From positions 1 through 64,000 of the forward strand of contig NCED01000002.1 in NCBI GenBank assembly GCA_002280485.1: a DNA stretch of 64,000 bases, given 5' to 3'. The DNA is from Caulobacterales bacterium 32-69-10 (GTDB taxonomy: Bacteria; Pseudomonadota; Alphaproteobacteria; Caulobacterales; Caulobacteraceae). Numbering within the stretch: the first letter of the stretch is position 1; the number at the start of each line of letters is the position of its first letter. The notes below the pieces were generated by a model. That model did no database searches. It had not been told where the DNA came from and saw only the letters and a list, made by a program, of their open reading frames with translations. Positions 30,984 to 39,249 of the stretch are shown here, one piece after another. The translations under genes and the position numbers were made by a program.

Positions 30984-31652
30984 TTACAAAGTCCGCGCCG
31001 CAGACGTTGCTGCGCGGCTCTCCGCTCTTGCCTGTAACAGGATAGAGATCGCGGATTGCAGGAAGACCCCGCCCAACAGAAGGCCAGCCAGCAGGTCCGG
31101 CCACCGGGATCCGGTCAGCCAGACCAGCCCGCCGGCCGCGGCGACGCCGAGGCTGTGGATGAGGTCGTTCCGGGTGCAGAGCCAGACGGAGCGGACGTTG
31201 GCGTCGCCCTCGCGGAAGCGCACGAGTAGCAGGGCCGCAACCAGATTGGCGGCGAAACCGACCAGTCCCAGACCGGTGATGACGGCGCCTTCGGGCGGCT
31301 GCCCCGTGACCGCTCTCCAGACGGCGTAGCCGAGAATGCTCACGGCCATGACGAGAAGGCTTGCGCTCTTGAAGACTGCGGCGCCGGAGCGCACCCGCAC
31401 GGACTTTCCGATGGCCCAGAGGCTGATGGCGTAGGTGGCGCTGTCGGCCAGGAAGTCCATCGCATTGGCGGCGAGCGCCGCCGATCCCTGCATGAGACCG
31501 CCCGCGGCGACCGCGAAGAACCCACCCAGATTAAGGGCGATGACGGCCACAAGCACGCGCCGATAGGCGGGCGAGGCCCCGTCGAACCGGACCTGGTGGC
31601 CGCAGCAGCCTCGGGACGGAGCGCAGGATTCTGTCGGAGCGGGCGTCGTCAT
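30984..31652 (-). CDS. Short CDF-like cation transporter under the CadR-like operator
   Basis: ATG 31652 (MTTPAPTESC) is preferred because AAGGG lies just upstream and the earlier ATG 31667 is inside the regulator palindrome. The 222-residue protein has a Cys-rich N-terminus (ESCAPSRGCCGHQV) and six helices. Metal-site positions read ANAMDFLADSATY in helix 2 and RNDLIHSLG in helix 5. Like the 24257 protein it lacks a C-terminal domain. It is divergent from the MerR-type gene at 31706 and is probably its main target. Confidence 0.75.
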   Translation of the reverse strand: MTTPAPTESCAPSRGCCGHQVRFDGASPAYRRVLVAVIALNLGGFFAVAAGGLMQGSAALAANAMDFLADSATYAISLWAIGKSVRVRSGAAVFKSASLLVMAVSILGYAVWRAVTGQPPEGAVITGLGLVGFAANLVAALLLVRFREGDANVRSVWLCTRNDLIHSLGVAAAGGLVWLTGSRWPDLLAGLLLGGVFLQSAISILLQARAESRAATSAARTL

Positions 31653-31665
31653 GCACCCTTCATGC

Positions 31666-31686
31666 ATCCTCTAGCCACTAGAGGAT
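31666..31686. promoter_or_regulatory. MerR/CadR-type operator
   Basis: ATCCTCTAG-CCA-CTAGAGGAT is a perfect 9-bp inverted repeat with a 3-base spacer, placed between the divergent CDF-like and MerR-family genes. Operators of CadR, PbrR and ZntR have this form within a promoter of long (19-20 bp) spacing. On the minus strand CTGATC lies 19 bases before CATGAA; the -10 is weak. Confidence 0.7.
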
Positions 31687-31705
31687 CAGGCCCTATATTT
31701 CGCGC

Positions 31706-32170
31706 ATGGCCAGAGACCCATCCCTTCCCCCGCTCCGGACGATCGGTCGCCTTTCGGCCGAGACCGGCGTGAAGATTCCGACGATCCGGTTCTACGAGAA
31801 GATCGGCCTGCTGGCGGAGCCGCCCCGCACTGCGAGCGACCGGCGCCTCTACGACGGCGCTGCGACGCGGCGGCTGGCCTTCATTCGCCATGCGCGGCAG
31901 CTGGGGTTCGAGATCGACGACATCCGCGCCCTTCTGGCGCTGTCCGACGAACCCGACCGGCCCTGCACGGAGGTCAACCGGATCGCCGAGCGCCAGCTTG
32001 CGGCGGTTGAGGCTCGCATCGCCGGGCTTCAGGCGCTGCACGCCGAACTCGCCCGGATTCAGGCGGCGAGTTGCTCGGGTGGGAGGATTTCCGATTGCCG
32101 GGTGATCGAGGCGCTTGGAAACCACACGCACTGCGATGGTCACCACACTCGTTATTCGGCGCGCGATTAG
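31706..32170 (+). CDS. CadR/PbrR-like MerR-family metal regulator
   Basis: The 154-residue protein has the MerR winged-helix (TIGRLSAETGVKIPTIRFYEKIGLL), a dimer helix and a metal loop. Cysteines are at 87 (RPCTEV), 123 and 131 (CSGGRISDC, Cx7C), matching the C77/C112/C119 triad of CadR. A His/Cys-rich tail (NHTHCDGHH) with Cys143 is also CadR-like. It should activate the divergent CDF-like gene and perhaps the whole minus-strand run on Cd, Pb or Zn. Metal choice is inferred from residues. Confidence 0.85.
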   Translation: MARDPSLPPLRTIGRLSAETGVKIPTIRFYEKIGLLAEPPRTASDRRLYDGAATRRLAFIRHARQLGFEIDDIRALLALSDEPDRPCTEVNRIAERQLAAVEARIAGLQALHAELARIQAASCSGGRISDCRVIEALGNHTHCDGHHTRYSARD

Positions 32171-32191
32171 CCGGGCGCCGGCTGCCGCCCT

Positions 32192-34144
32192 CTATTTGCC
32201 CCGGTAATAACGGATAAGCGGCTCGTGCTGGGTGCTGTCGGGCTGCATGTGCCGGTTGCGAATATCCAGTCCCAGCGCCGGATCAGGGGGTAGGTACTCC
32301 TTATCGATCAGGATGATCTGGGTCTCGGACAGCTCCCCGGCCTTCAAAGCGTAGACCATCCGATAGAAGCCTTCGAACTGCGCCCTGTTCTCTCGTTCAC
32401 TGATGTTCTTCATCGGGGAGTCGATGATCAGAAGCTCCGGCAGGGGCGCGTCGAGCAGGGCCGCGATCCGGTGGACGGCTATGGCGAAGCAGCATTTGAA
32501 CAGGGTCTTCTTCCCGCCGCTGCTCATTGAGGTGAAGGTCGAGGCCGTCAGATCGGAAGGGTCGCTACTGAAGACGGCGGGGTAGAAGGTCGGCGGCTCC
32601 AGGGCGACGCGGTCGTCGCGCTGGATGCCCGGCACGCCGGACTGGACTAGGGCGTCGAGGAAATAGTCGCCGAGTCTGGTCAGACTGGTCCGGTCGGCTT
32701 CGGCCGACGTGCGGGCGTCCTTCAGGGCCTCCTTCAGCGCGAGTTCCAGCGCGATGATCTGGGCAAGCGCGTCGCGCTGTTGCTGCAGGAGGTCGGGAAG
32801 CCGCAGCAGCCAGGCGAGGCTCTGTAGTTCGGCCTCGAGCGCCGCGCGCTCGCGCTCCTTCAACAGGACTGTCGACAGGAACGCCGAGTCCGCTTCCTCG
32901 CTCGCGCGGTTGCGGGCGGTTTCAAGGGACGCCTTCCGGTCCAGCGCGCGCTCCCGCCGCAGTCGGATACGGGTGAGACTGCGGTCGATCTCTTCGATCG
33001 CGCTGTCGAGGTCCGCCCGGCGCGAGGCGATGTCCAGTTCCAGAGCGGCCTGCTCCGCCGCGTCGGTCAGTTCGAGCCTGTCGTCCTGGCCGCAGACCTC
33101 GCAACAACGAGCCGGGCGCGCCGGAAGGCTCTGGGTGCATCGGGGGCAGTCCGCAAACCCGACGTCGCCGAGGATTTCCCGCGCCACGGCAGAGCGCCGG
33201 AACTTCAGGCCGAGGGTCTCGATCTCGTTTCGATGGCGCACATGTCGTTCGCGCGCGGCGAGCAGTTCATCGGCCGCGACGTCGAGGCGGGCGATGCCAG
33301 CGCCGAGACGGCGGGTCCGGCGTGCGAGGATATCGACGGCATGCTCGGTCTGGCCGACCCGCTTCAGCTCCCGCAGGGCCACGATGCTGGCCTCCGCTTC
33401 GGCCAGGGCCGCCTTCAGGGACGCTTCGCGCTCGGCGATCTGCGCTTCGGAGCCGGCGCCCACTTCGTCGAGGGTTCGGGTCAGGCTTTCGATGGCGGAG
33501 GCGCGGGCCGTGCGGTTGGCGCGCAGCTGGTCCAGTTCGGCCTCGAGATCGGCGACCCGTTCGTCGTGATATCCGATGACGTACCGGATCACGTCGCGGC
33601 TCTTCAGGCGCAGGTAGAACTCGGCGTCCTCTTCCAGATGGAAGAAGGCGCTGTCGATGTTGTCCTGATCCAGATAGCAGTACCAGAGCAGGTCCCTGAC
33701 GGAGAGACGGACCGTCTTGCTGTCGTCCTTCAGCTTGCTCTTGCGAACGCGCGGCGGCTGGACGCCGGACAGCCAGAAGATGAGGTCCGACAGGGTCTCG
33801 ACGCCGGTAAGGGGGATCAGCTCCCCGGCAGCGGCCCTGGCCGGCACGATCACCGACTGGACCTCGTCCCCGACGGTCCATGAGGCGAAGACATTGGCCC
33901 CGTCGCGCTGCCGCTCGATCGTGAGCGTGCTCCGCTCAAGCTCCACAGTGAGCGTCGCGGATACGAATTCGGCCTGTAGGGCCGGTGACAGCTGGATGCC
34001 GCCGCCGAGGCAGTAGTCTATCAGCCGGGCGATGCTGGACTTCCCGGCGCCCATCTGGCCCCAGAAATAGGTGATGTCCGAGAAGACGATGGTCTCGGTC
34101 GCATGCCTCAGATCGAGGCTCAGCGACTGCAGATGAAATTTCAC
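32192..34144 (-). CDS. lmuB: Lamassu/ABC-3C SMC-like ATPase (LmuB)
   Basis: The GTG start overlaps the preceding stop (GTGA). The 650-residue protein has Walker A GQMGAGKSS (29-37), a long coiled-coil middle interrupted by a zinc motif (CPRC near 335 and CCEVCG 16 residues on), an ABC signature MSSGGKKTLFK and Walker B LPELLIIDSP. This is the Rad50/SMC plan, with the zinc motif at the hinge. In Lamassu and ABC-3C systems this ATPase senses foreign DNA ends or replication and licenses the nuclease partner. It is the third gene of a tightly overlapping trio. Confidence 0.75.
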   Translation of the reverse strand: MKFHLQSLSLDLRHATETIVFSDITYFWGQMGAGKSSIARLIDYCLGGGIQLSPALQAEFVSATLTVELERSTLTIERQRDGANVFASWTVGDEVQSVIVPARAAAGELIPLTGVETLSDLIFWLSGVQPPRVRKSKLKDDSKTVRLSVRDLLWYCYLDQDNIDSAFFHLEEDAEFYLRLKSRDVIRYVIGYHDERVADLEAELDQLRANRTARASAIESLTRTLDEVGAGSEAQIAEREASLKAALAEAEASIVALRELKRVGQTEHAVDILARRTRRLGAGIARLDVAADELLAARERHVRHRNEIETLGLKFRRSAVAREILGDVGFADCPRCTQSLPARPARCCEVCGQDDRLELTDAAEQAALELDIASRRADLDSAIEEIDRSLTRIRLRRERALDRKASLETARNRASEEADSAFLSTVLLKERERAALEAELQSLAWLLRLPDLLQQQRDALAQIIALELALKEALKDARTSAEADRTSLTRLGDYFLDALVQSGVPGIQRDDRVALEPPTFYPAVFSSDPSDLTASTFTSMSSGGKKTLFKCCFAIAVHRIAALLDAPLPELLIIDSPMKNISERENRAQFEGFYRMVYALKAGELSETQIILIDKEYLPPDPALGLDIRNRHMQPDSTQHEPLIRYYRGK

Positions 34145-34734
34145 GACTGATCACCGTCCAGGGCGGCGCCGTTTTCGGCGCCGATCTCCTGCCCCCACTT
34201 CATGCCCGTGATTTCCGGGACGATCTCGTAGACGAAGTCCTTGAGCTTCATGGCCGACATGTCTCCGACGGTCTTGACCACCAGCGTCCCTCGCTCGGCG
34301 AGGTCCGCGAACAGCGGCCGCTGCGCGAAATCGTCTGCGACCGCACGGCCGGCGTCGGTCAGCCCAATCTCGATCTTCCGGCCGGAGAGCGACAGGGTGA
34401 CGAGGCCTCGCGCCGACAGCAGACTGAGCCACCGCCTGTAGCGCCCGTCCCATGGACCGTAGCGGAAGCGGATCATCCGCGTTTCCACGGTCGTCCGTTC
34501 ACGCGGCGACAGATGAACCGCGTCGGGCGATTTCCCGCGCGCGACCAGGGCCCGCTCCAGATAGACGGGGTAGCGCAGAAGGAAGTCTAGCTTGGCCAGC
34601 TTCGTGATCCCTTCCACGGGCTTGGGCGTCCTGCCGCGCTTGTCGGCGCACCTGAGCAGGACCAGCAGCCGCATCAGATGCAGGCCATCGGTGTTCTCTG
34701 CCCGGGCGGCCGCCTTCAGGACCCCGAGGCTCAT
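34141..34734 (-). CDS. lmuC: Lamassu/ABC-3C middle component (LmuC)
   Basis: The 197-residue protein (MSLGVLKAAARAENTDGLHL) looks like a winged-helix-type linker: a helical N-terminus, KPVEGITKLAKLDFLLRYPVYL, and a central segment RMIRFRYGPWDGRYRRWLSLLSARGLVTLSL. Middle components of ABC-3C systems of similar size join the ATPase to the effector. Assignment rests mostly on position between the SMC-like ATPase and the Cap4-like nuclease, with 4-base overlaps on both sides. Confidence 0.65.
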   Translation of the reverse strand: MSLGVLKAAARAENTDGLHLMRLLVLLRCADKRGRTPKPVEGITKLAKLDFLLRYPVYLERALVARGKSPDAVHLSPRERTTVETRMIRFRYGPWDGRYRRWLSLLSARGLVTLSLSGRKIEIGLTDAGRAVADDFAQRPLFADLAERGTLVVKTVGDMSAMKLKDFVYEIVPEITGMKWGQEIGAENGAALDGDQS

Positions 34735-36008
34735 GGGCGCGGCTCCTGGACGTCAAAGCGCTTGCTCCACCAGACACGGCACTCCCGCGTCAGCATGGCG
34801 GCGACGCCGACCAGCACTTCGTAGGGCTGTCCGCCCATGAGCGACCTGCGATCGCCCTCTAGCCTGCGAAGCCTGCCGGTCACGTCCGTCAGCATGGCCG
34901 GGCCGAAGGTCTCGGACTCGTTCGCGGCGGCGTAATAGGCCTCCACGCATTCGCCGTGGACGGCCTCCTCGATCTGCTTGAGCTGTTTCTCGGCGGCGAC
35001 AGGGTTGCGCGCCTGATCCTCCAGCAGGGCGTATTCCGCGGCCATCTCCTTGGCGGTCATGTAGCTCACGGCTTCGCCCAAGCCGCCCGCTTCGAGCTTC
35101 TGTTCAAGGACGCCGGCTCGCCGGGGACCGCCGGGCGTCAGTCGGGACTGGCCCTGATAGGCGAAGGCCTTCAGGGCGATCGTGGGCGGGGCGAAGACGA
35201 CATCGGCGCAAACGATGCGCTTTGCGGTGATGACCGGATCCTCGTCGCCCTCGGCCAGAAGGCTGCGGGTGTGGCGCTCCGGGGCGGTGACATGCAGGGA
35301 AGCGGCGCGATGGACCCGCGCCACCAGGTCGTCACGAAGCTCGGACAGCTGGGCGGGTGTGAGGGCGCTGCAGTCGTCAAGCCGCCCGAGATGCTCATGG
35401 GCCAGGGTCGCGTCGAACTCCGCCCTGGACGGTCCCTTGACCAGCTCCACCCGGCGCAGGACGTCGAACAGCCTCTGCCGGTCGGCGCCCAGGGTGGCCC
35501 CCAGTTCGTCGAAGGCCGCCAGGAAGGGTGCCGCGATGTCCGCAAGCGAGGGGCAGGCCCTCAGGTGCGCCAGCATCAGCGGAGGGCATCGCCCGCGGCG
35601 CTTCTGATCCTGGATGTCGTCGCCGACCACATCGAAGTCGGAGTTGGACACGAAGTACAGGACGCCGATCTGCGAGGGGTAGGTCGCGCACAGGTCGACG
35701 AAACGGCCGATCGACTTGACCAGGGCGGCATCGCGGAGCGTCCAGGGTCCGTTCTCCGGCGTGGACGTCTTGATCTGCCAACCGTCGAACAGGCCGTCCG
35801 GACGCTCGCACAGCAGATCCTCGTGGTGTTCGCAGTAGAGGTTCACGTAGGGGAAGGCGCCGCGCCGAACGGCGACGAGCAGGACCACCCCGTACTGGTG
35901 CTGATATCGGAAGTTGCGTTCGGCCTCATCGCCAGGGTCACCGCTTCTCGTTCCATCGAGACGCGGGTCCTCCAGGGCATCCGCCCCATCGCCATCAAGA
36001 TCAATCAC
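34731..36008 (-). CDS. lmuA: Lamassu effector with Cap4/DUF4297 nuclease domain (LmuA)
   Basis: GTG 36008 follows GGAGGGG by 10 bases. In the 425-residue protein, residues 30-130 match the DUF4297 (Cap4) nuclease: NFRYQHQYGVVLLV, acidic residues E60/E63 in YCEHHEDLLC, then D75, Q78 and K80 in FDGWQIKT, a PD-(D/E)xK-like site with QxK. The rest is helical. In Lamassu-Cap4 systems this subunit cuts dsDNA once released by the LmuB/LmuC complex, stopping phage or plasmid. All key residues are present, so the system looks intact. Confidence 0.75.
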   Translation of the reverse strand: MIDLDGDGADALEDPRLDGTRSGDPGDEAERNFRYQHQYGVVLLVAVRRGAFPYVNLYCEHHEDLLCERPDGLFDGWQIKTSTPENGPWTLRDAALVKSIGRFVDLCATYPSQIGVLYFVSNSDFDVVGDDIQDQKRRGRCPPLMLAHLRACPSLADIAAPFLAAFDELGATLGADRQRLFDVLRRVELVKGPSRAEFDATLAHEHLGRLDDCSALTPAQLSELRDDLVARVHRAASLHVTAPERHTRSLLAEGDEDPVITAKRIVCADVVFAPPTIALKAFAYQGQSRLTPGGPRRAGVLEQKLEAGGLGEAVSYMTAKEMAAEYALLEDQARNPVAAEKQLKQIEEAVHGECVEAYYAAANESETFGPAMLTDVTGRLRRLEGDRRSLMGGQPYEVLVGVAAMLTRECRVWWSKRFDVQEPRP

Positions 36009-36124
36009 CTGCGGCCGCCCCTCCGCGAGCCCCCGTCGCCGTCCCCGGAACCGGCGACGCTACGCTGCGAGCCGAACCTGATCAACCGACACGACCTTGA
36101 CGGGAAGGAATTCGCGCCCGTCGC

Positions 36125-36526
36125 TCACGGACGAAGGATCTGCGTCCTCCCGCCCCAGAACGCCACCGCGTCGGGCGTCTGATTGTCCGAAGGAATGACG
36201 GGCCCTTGGAAAACGCCGCTGGCTGTCTCGTAGAGCTGTGTCGCGACCCCTTTCATCCGATGGGCCTCATTGACCGTGATGGTATCGCACCGGACCGCAT
36301 CGGCGTCGGCGGCGAAGGTCGCCTGTGCGACGAAACCGCCCTGCCACGTCGAGACGTCGAACCAGATCGCCCCGAAGCTCTTGGGCACCTCGATCGACCC
36401 TTCGGGGAAACGCTCCCCGATACGCGGGTCTTCGGGCGGCCCCGGCGGAAGACACCACATCACCACCCGATAGGGCTCGGCCGGATCGTCGATTTCGTAC
36501 AGCTCGAATTTCGTGATCGGCTTCAC
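36125..36526 (-). CDS. Possible GNAT-like protein, unrecognised
   Basis: GTG 36526 has AGGAG 7 bases upstream and is preferred over the open-frame start at 36604. The 133-residue product begins MKPITKFELYEIDDPAEP. Its C-terminal third has NEAHRMKGVATQLYETASG, resembling the acetyl-CoA loop (RxxGVAxxLY) of GNAT acetyltransferases, then a short loop to WGGRTQILRP. A full GNAT fold is not certain at this length. It lies about 115 bases upstream of the Lamassu operon on the same strand. Confidence 0.5.
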   Translation of the reverse strand: MKPITKFELYEIDDPAEPYRVVMWCLPPGPPEDPRIGERFPEGSIEVPKSFGAIWFDVSTWQGGFVAQATFAADADAVRCDTITVNEAHRMKGVATQLYETASGVFQGPVIPSDNQTPDAVAFWGGRTQILRP

Positions 36527-36608
36527 GCGCTTCTCCTGGACCCGGACATCGGCCCGCCGACCACTTTCGACTTGTCCGGGCGCCACACCGCAGAGGATAA
36601 GCACCGTT

Positions 36609-36720
36609 GGCGGGTTCCGGAACGTATAGGCGCTGATCCTGAGCCAGGGGACGCATCGCGTCGGCGGCGATCAGGGCTGAAACCCCCGGCTTCCGTACAG
36701 AAGTTCCAGACCCGCCCCCT
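36609..36720. repeat. Dispersed ~112-bp intergenic repeat, copy A
   Basis: This stretch matches 62177-62289 over its full length with roughly three quarters identity. Both contain a palindrome GTTCCGGAAC at the left and the shared block ACAGAAGTTCCAG near the right end. Here it lies upstream of the minus-strand gene at 36526; on the other side are gene remnants. Purpose unknown: a promoter, an inactive short mobile element or an RNA are all possible. Confidence 0.55.
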
Positions 36721-36740
36721 ACTCTTCGTTGCACCAAACC

Positions 36741-36840
36741 TCACTCCGCGTCGGGATCGATGATGCCATCGCGAACGGCGACCGCGACCGCTTCGATACG
36801 CGTGCGGACGCGCAGCTTGGCGCAGGTCTTCTCCAGATAT
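36741..36840 (-). pseudogene. C-terminal remnant of a LuxR-type regulator
   Basis: On the minus strand the frame ending at TGA 36743-36741 reads CAKLRVRTRIEAVAVAVRD followed by GIIDPDAE. This is the end of a LuxR-family helix-turn-helix (KLGVRTRTEAV type). The sequence upstream does not continue the domain, so only about 33 codons remain. It overlaps the open frame of the LPD7 fragment on the other strand. Confidence 0.5.
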
Positions 36841-37236
36841 CCGGACTCCGTCGCCTCCATGCTCCGGATCGCCCAGCACCGCGGCTGGTCGGGCATCAAG
36901 GTCTCCGGTGACGACGCCTTCCGCCGCGAAGTCTGGGTGCAGGGACGATCGCTGGGTCTCGCGGTCGCGGGCTACAAGCCGACTGAACGGGATCGACAGG
37001 CCGCCAAAGAGTCAACCGATCGGGCCGGCCGCCGCGCCACGGAGCCATCACGCGAAGAGGTGAAGCGGCGTCTGGACATGGCCGCCGTGGTCGTCCGCAC
37101 CCTCATCTCGGATCCGGCCACCCAGGCCCGTCTGCTGCAACAGGCGTGGGCGCGGGTTCACCCTGGGTCGGACAAGTCCCGCGGGCCCGACAGCCGTGAC
37201 GCGCGGACGCGGGGGGAGCGAACCCGGCAGCGGTGA
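36760..37236 (+). pseudogene. LPD7-domain fragment, N-terminally truncated
   Basis: From about 36859 the plus frame reads MLRIAQHRGWSGIKVSGDD, AFRREVWVQGRSLGLAVAGY and KPTERDRQ. This is the core of the LPD7 domain found on relaxases and other conjugative-element proteins. Normal LPD7 proteins have a longer N-terminal part; here the upstream codons (36760-36858) are antisense to a LuxR remnant and look unrelated. The tail is Arg-rich. It converges on the relaxase gene and may be the lost C-terminal region of a larger protein. It could still be expressed as a short product. Confidence 0.5.
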
Positions 37237-37316
37237 TGAGGCCGCGCCGTTGTGTCGGCAACCGGAGCTGCCGCTCTGACCGCGTCCACAGCCCCGGCAT
37301 CAGACGATCGTCCTCG

Positions 37317-38321
37317 TCAGCGAGTTCGATCTTTGCCTCGCGCGCTCCGCCCATGATCTTCGCCGAGGGCCCGGGCCAGAATTTCCCGCCGGGTCGCGAC
37401 GGGCGGCAGTGTCCGAACAAAGGTCTCCAGGTCGCGCCCGAGGCTACGGTCTGCCTCCAGTTTCGACGCCTGAAGCCGCAAGGCCTCAACCACGAGCGCC
37501 TTCCGGATTTGCGCCTGCTTCTGGCGCAGGTGGACCTCCCAAGGCTCCGCTTCAGCCGCCGGCCTGGCAGCGTCCTTTAACGCGCCCCTGAGCGTCTCCG
37601 GCATCGCCCCCTCTCCACGCTCGAACCGCTCGCGCAGCTTTCGAACGGGCGTGCGTTCGCTCTTGCGCACCACACCACGCGCGCGTCGCGGCGTGGCTTC
37701 GGCCTCGACGCCCCGATCACGCAGGGCCGCTGCGAAGGTCTCGCGCCAGAGCTGGAGGTCCGCCTTGCGCGGATTGAGCCGTTCCCCGTCACGTCCAAGC
37801 GCCCGGACGGTGAGATGGACGTGGGGATGCCGATCATCCGTATGCAGGGCGAAGACATAGGGATGGCGATCGCCGAACAGGGCGTCCGCGAACGCGCGCG
37901 AGGCATCGTGCACCCGGCCGGGTTCCACCCCCGCCGGCATGCTCAGAACGATCGACAGCGAGACCGGAGCATCCTTTCGGGACGCCAGAAAATCCAGTTC
38001 TGCGCGCCAGTCCTCGGCCAGCGCGCGGACCTCCGCACGTCCCGACAGACACTCGCCGTCGGGTCCCTCCAGGACCAGTTTTCCTTTTCGGGTGATGTAG
38101 TCCAGGTGGCGCTGCAGATGGTCGCCGTCCCGCGTTCGGCCGGTGATCTTGACCATCACCTCCGGGGCGCGGCGCGCGACGCGCTGAAGCCTGGCGGTCG
38201 CCGGCTCGCTTCCCTTCCCTCGCGTTACACGCAGCACCGCGTGCGCCAGCCTCGCCCGCCGCATGCGGACGGGAGGACGCAGCGCCTCCTCGAACCCTGA
38301 CGGGAGGCGAAAGTCGTTCAT
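37317..38321 (-). CDS. MOBP (VirD2-like) relaxase
   Basis: The 334-residue protein nicks oriT and pilots DNA transfer. Residues 65-80 have the catalytic Tyr block HLQRHLDYITRKGK. About 80 residues on is the metal-binding triad HTDDRHPHVHLTV (H-x5-H-x-H-x-H), followed by RADLQ-type sequence (LNPRKADLQLWRETF). The C-terminal 130 residues are charged and helical. It overlaps mobC by 4 bases. The protein is short for a conjugative relaxase, which suggests the element is mobilised by another element's machinery or has its transfer genes beyond the window. Confidence 0.85.
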   Translation of the reverse strand: MNDFRLPSGFEEALRPPVRMRRARLAHAVLRVTRGKGSEPATARLQRVARRAPEVMVKITGRTRDGDHLQRHLDYITRKGKLVLEGPDGECLSGRAEVRALAEDWRAELDFLASRKDAPVSLSIVLSMPAGVEPGRVHDASRAFADALFGDRHPYVFALHTDDRHPHVHLTVRALGRDGERLNPRKADLQLWRETFAAALRDRGVEAEATPRRARGVVRKSERTPVRKLRERFERGEGAMPETLRGALKDAARPAAEAEPWEVHLRQKQAQIRKALVVEALRLQASKLEADRSLGRDLETFVRTLPPVATRREILARALGEDHGRSARGKDRTR

Positions 38322-38839
38322 GGGTCGGGCGTCCAGTACGACAGATTACCCGCGAAGGCGTCCCGCACCCCGACCAGGTGCGCGCGGATTTCGTGCGCAT
38401 AGGCGTCCAGCTGGGCGACCTCCAGGTCCAGCACCGCGCCCTCCATCACGGCCGTGTTCAGGGCCCGGGCGATCTGGTTGATGTTGACGCCGATCCGGCG
38501 AAGTTCGCGCTGCACCTCCAGAAAAGCGATCGCCTCGCCACGGCTGAGCTGAGGTCGGCCATGCAGCCGCGCGCGGATCAGAGCCACGGTCCATTGTGTC
38601 CGGGACTGGCCTCTCCGGGCCGCCTCGCGCTCCAGGGCGGTCATGTCCTCGATGGTCAGCCGCAGGCCCAGTTTGGCCTTCAGGCGCGCGGGCGGCGTCG
38701 CCGGGGCCTCCGGAAACGGCACCTGGGCCGCCGCTTCCATCAGCCGTCGCAGGAGCCGCGCGCGTCCGCCGCGCGAGGCCGCGGCGGCGTCGAAGCGGCG
38801 GATCAAATCGGGAGGGAGGCGAAGGGTGAGGCGATCCAT
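38318..38839 (-). CDS. MobC-like relaxosome accessory protein
   Basis: The 173-residue protein begins MDRLTLRLPPDLIRRFDAAA, a ribbon-helix-helix DNA-binding segment. It ends with the MobC block ELRRIGVNINQIARALNTA. MobC/TraJ-type proteins bind beside nic and recruit the relaxase. Its coding region starts right next to the oriT candidate (38840-38927), and it is translationally coupled to the relaxase. Both observations support a working relaxosome. Confidence 0.8.
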   Translation of the reverse strand: MDRLTLRLPPDLIRRFDAAAASRGGRARLLRRLMEAAAQVPFPEAPATPPARLKAKLGLRLTIEDMTALEREAARRGQSRTQWTVALIRARLHGRPQLSRGEAIAFLEVQRELRRIGVNINQIARALNTAVMEGAVLDLEVAQLDAYAHEIRAHLVGVRDAFAGNLSYWTPDP

Positions 38840-38927
38840 GGGCGAGTGGGTCTGTCAGACATTGCCGGCGCAAAGCCTATCCTGCCCTAGAACCCTCACC
38901 CCCTTCGCCCCGTAGGCTTACGGGGCT
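38840..38927 (+). other. Origin of transfer (oriT) candidate with RP4-type nic site
   Basis: CCTATCCTG|CCC at 38876-38887 equals the core of the RP4 (MOBP) nic region, with the nick expected between 38884 and 38885 on the plus strand. Upstream, GTCTG-T-CAGAC (38850-38860) is an inverted repeat where accessory proteins usually bind. Downstream, GCCCCGTA/TACGGGGC (38907-38914/38919-38926) forms an 8-bp stem with GGCT loop. It directly borders mobC. Confidence 0.75.
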
Positions 38928-39249
38928 GGCCCGACCTCCCCTCGGCGGCCGGTTCCGGCCGCTCGCCCGCCGCCCTGAAGGGCGCCCCAACCAGGCGGGA
39001 AGAGGAAGACCTCGCGGCGCGCCCGCTCGGAGGGTGGGTCTTTTTCCCGCCCTACCGGTGGGGCTCGTGCGAACCCCACCTGGGTCCTCAGCCTGCCGCT
39101 GAATCAGCGGGACGTTAAGCGGCGCATCTGGCGTAACGATCGTAAGCATACCCAGTCAGGTAGGTCATGACGGCGCCATACTTCCGCAACCCCGGAACCT
39201 TGTTCGCCGCCCATCGCACCCATAGGTTCGTGGGGAAGGAGTTTCCGCC
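38928..39249. other. Intergenic stretch between oriT and the HTH gene; no gene seen
   Basis: No supported reading frame. The sequence contains GC-rich short repeats and, at 39236-39243, the AAGGAG Shine-Dalgarno of the next gene. It probably holds promoters for the divergent mob and HTH genes, but no box can be named. Confidence 0.4.
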
